The notes beneath the pieces are model-generated. The model had not been told where the DNA came from and searched no databases. It worked only from the letters and a program-made list of their open reading frames with translations. The translations under genes and the position numbers were made by a program. This document shows positions 35,505 through 36,411 of a stretch of 36,411 bases of DNA, piece by piece. The first letter of the stretch is position 1. Every line of letters begins with the position of its first letter. The stretch is from an uncultured SAR86 cluster bacterium (GTDB taxonomy: Bacteria; Pseudomonadota; Gammaproteobacteria; Magnimaribacterales; AG-339-G14): NCBI GenBank assembly GCA_902624765.1, contig CACNYO010000010.1, positions 1 to 36,411 on the forward strand, in the 5' to 3' direction.

Positions 35505-36253
35505 TTAAACGAATAAGAGAATTTCGTACTTAATCCCTGATCATCCTCTACGGCATTCAGTATAGGTTCCGAATCATAAGCAATATCGTACTGCAGACTG
35601 ATACTAAATTTTTCATTAACTTTAAAATTAAAAGCCATTAAGAAACTTGTTTTGTAATCGTTAAAATCTAATATATCGGGTTGATAATAAATAGTCGTAT
35701 TGAAGTTAACGTTTTTAGCGATTTCAAAATTATCATGGAAATAAAGAGAGAATCTTGTCGTATCTGTGACTGAATCTTCAAGATCAGTTTCCTCTTCATA
35801 GATAACTCCTGCTCCAAATCTCATTTGATCATCTATGATCATTCTGAGGCCTGTCCCAAAAAGATTCCTCTCTCTGAATAATCTAAACGGATTCTTGGCT
35901 GATTGAATGAAAAATTCAGTATTGTATTGGTTGTATGTTTCGAAAACAGAACGTATGTGAATGAGTTGAGAAATGTCGGTAACGTTTTGATTCATTTTTC
36001 TCTCAGATTTTCTGAGAATCATAAAATTCTCGACGTCATCAAGATTATAATCAAACCTAAGGTCAAAAGAATAGAAATCTCTGTCTCTATTTCCTCTAGA
36101 AGCATTTAAAGAAAAACCTAATCCAGTAAAAAAACCTTCTTTACCTTCATTTCTTAACTCTTCTATATTTACAATTGTTTGAGACATAGCTAAGGAAGGC
36201 AAAAATAATGCAAAGAAGATGAGTTTATTTAGTTGTTGCAACATACGCTCCAT
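35501..36253 (-). CDS. Outer-membrane beta-barrel protein, DUF481-like
   Basis: A 250-residue protein with a signal peptide (LNKLIFFALFLPSLAMS) and then alternating amphipathic strands rich in aromatic and charged residues, ending in Asn (KFSYSFN). The central part (FETYNQYNTEFFIQSAKNPFRLFRERNLFGTGLRMII) resembles DUF481/YdiY-type barrels, whose role is unknown. The start is ATG 36253 or ATG 36244; the latter has GGAG only 3 bases before it. Either start lies inside the end of the upstream cyclase-like gene (overlap 29 or 20 bases), so the two are probably translated together. Confidence 0.75.
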   Translation of the reverse strand: MERMLQQLNKLIFFALFLPSLAMSQTIVNIEELRNEGKEGFFTGLGFSLNASRGNRDRDFYSFDLRFDYNLDDVENFMILRKSERKMNQNVTDISQLIHIRSVFETYNQYNTEFFIQSAKNPFRLFRERNLFGTGLRMIIDDQMRFGAGVIYEEETDLEDSVTDTTRFSLYFHDNFEIAKNVNFNTTIYYQPDILDFNDYKTSFLMAFNFKVNEKFSISLQYDIAYDSEPILNAVEDDQGLSTKFSYSFN

Positions 36254-36411
36254 TCCAGTTTGGATCAGCTAAATTAAGCTTCATATCTTTTATTCTGTCT
36301 TTAAAAATAGCGTAGTATAAATCAAACTCTTTAACTTGTTGCTCCCATTTTTGAATAAAGTTTAAAGCTATATCCCATTGTTGATTTCGGTAATTATGAA
36401 GAAATTCTTCA
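36225..36411 (-). CDS. C-terminal end of a class III adenylate/guanylate cyclase, 5' part outside the window
   Basis: The last 61 codons of a gene entering from the right edge, stop TAA at 36227-36225, too short and partial to be listed as a normal open frame. The peptide has NYRNQQWDIALNFIQKWEQ, then LYYAIFKDRI, and ends DPNWNGAYVATTK. This is the layout of the tail after the catalytic domain in many CHASE2-type bacterial cyclases: Y-x-x-x-x-W-x-x-A, then a Y-x-x-R-I block, then DWDGVxxxTxK at the very end. The catalytic domain itself is not visible, so the call rests on this tail and on the neighbouring cyclic-nucleotide-gated channel. Confidence 0.65.
   Translation of the reverse strand, partial: EEFLHNYRNQQWDIALNFIQKWEQQVKEFDLYYAIFKDRIKDMKLNLADPNWNGAYVATTK

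Overview
The window looks like chromosomal DNA from a small-genome, AT-rich marine gammaproteobacterium, most likely of the SAR86 type. This is an inference. The evidence is strong A+T bias, almost no intergenic space, many overlapping start and stop codons, frequent TTG/GTG starts, two very large TonB-dependent receptors in tandem, and a gene order around rne-rluC-rpmF-fab-mltG-tmk-holB that is the gammaproteobacterial one with several members removed. I saw no rRNA, tRNA, CRISPR array, insertion sequence or prophage. No stretch longer than 300 bases lacks a gene; the largest gap (about 280 bases, between rne and rluC) holds a probable rne promoter, leader hairpins and an inverted repeat.

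Layout. 1-1.2 kb: the 5' part of a serine-rich lipoprotein gene and a ferritin-like diiron protein with a Fur-like box upstream, both on the minus strand. 1.4-6.5 kb: argG, facing a tightly overlapped minus-strand operon running metG (catalytic part), a separate MetRS tRNA-binding domain, a type-2 ferredoxin-NADP reductase and fabD. 6.5-12.2 kb: mlaA, then a minus-strand operon nhaB-dusA-terB-like-serine hydrolase, and nudC. 12.2-20.5 kb: rne on the minus strand, divergent from rluC-rpmF-fabG-acpP-fabF-mltG-tmk-holB. 20.4-26.1 kb: a YciC-like membrane protein, a glutaredoxin/AGCS symporter/FAD oxidoreductase operon, and oligopeptidase B. 26.2-34.4 kb: two TonB-dependent receptors and a type B carboxylesterase, each followed or separated by a clear intrinsic terminator. 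34.4-36.4 kb: a cyclic-nucleotide-gated K+ channel convergent with an outer-membrane barrel gene and the tail of what appears to be a class III adenylate/guanylate cyclase.

How the genes fit together. Most of the window is core metabolism: arginine and fatty-acid synthesis, translation, RNA turnover, replication and envelope lipid asymmetry. The accessory part is outer-membrane uptake (two TonB receptors plus a secreted esterase) and a possible cyclic-nucleotide signalling module (cyclase, K+ channel, outer-membrane protein).

The main points worth a second look are: two genes that seem to start at ATA one base after the upstream stop codon (stop-G-ATA-AAA in both), one of them placing an intrinsic terminator inside the signal-peptide codons of the esterase; an RNase E without the zinc-link cysteines; a split methionyl-tRNA synthetase; a collapsed fab operon with fabD moved elsewhere; an AGCS symporter with an extra domain of about 100 residues; and TonB receptors whose cysteines all occur as loop pairs.
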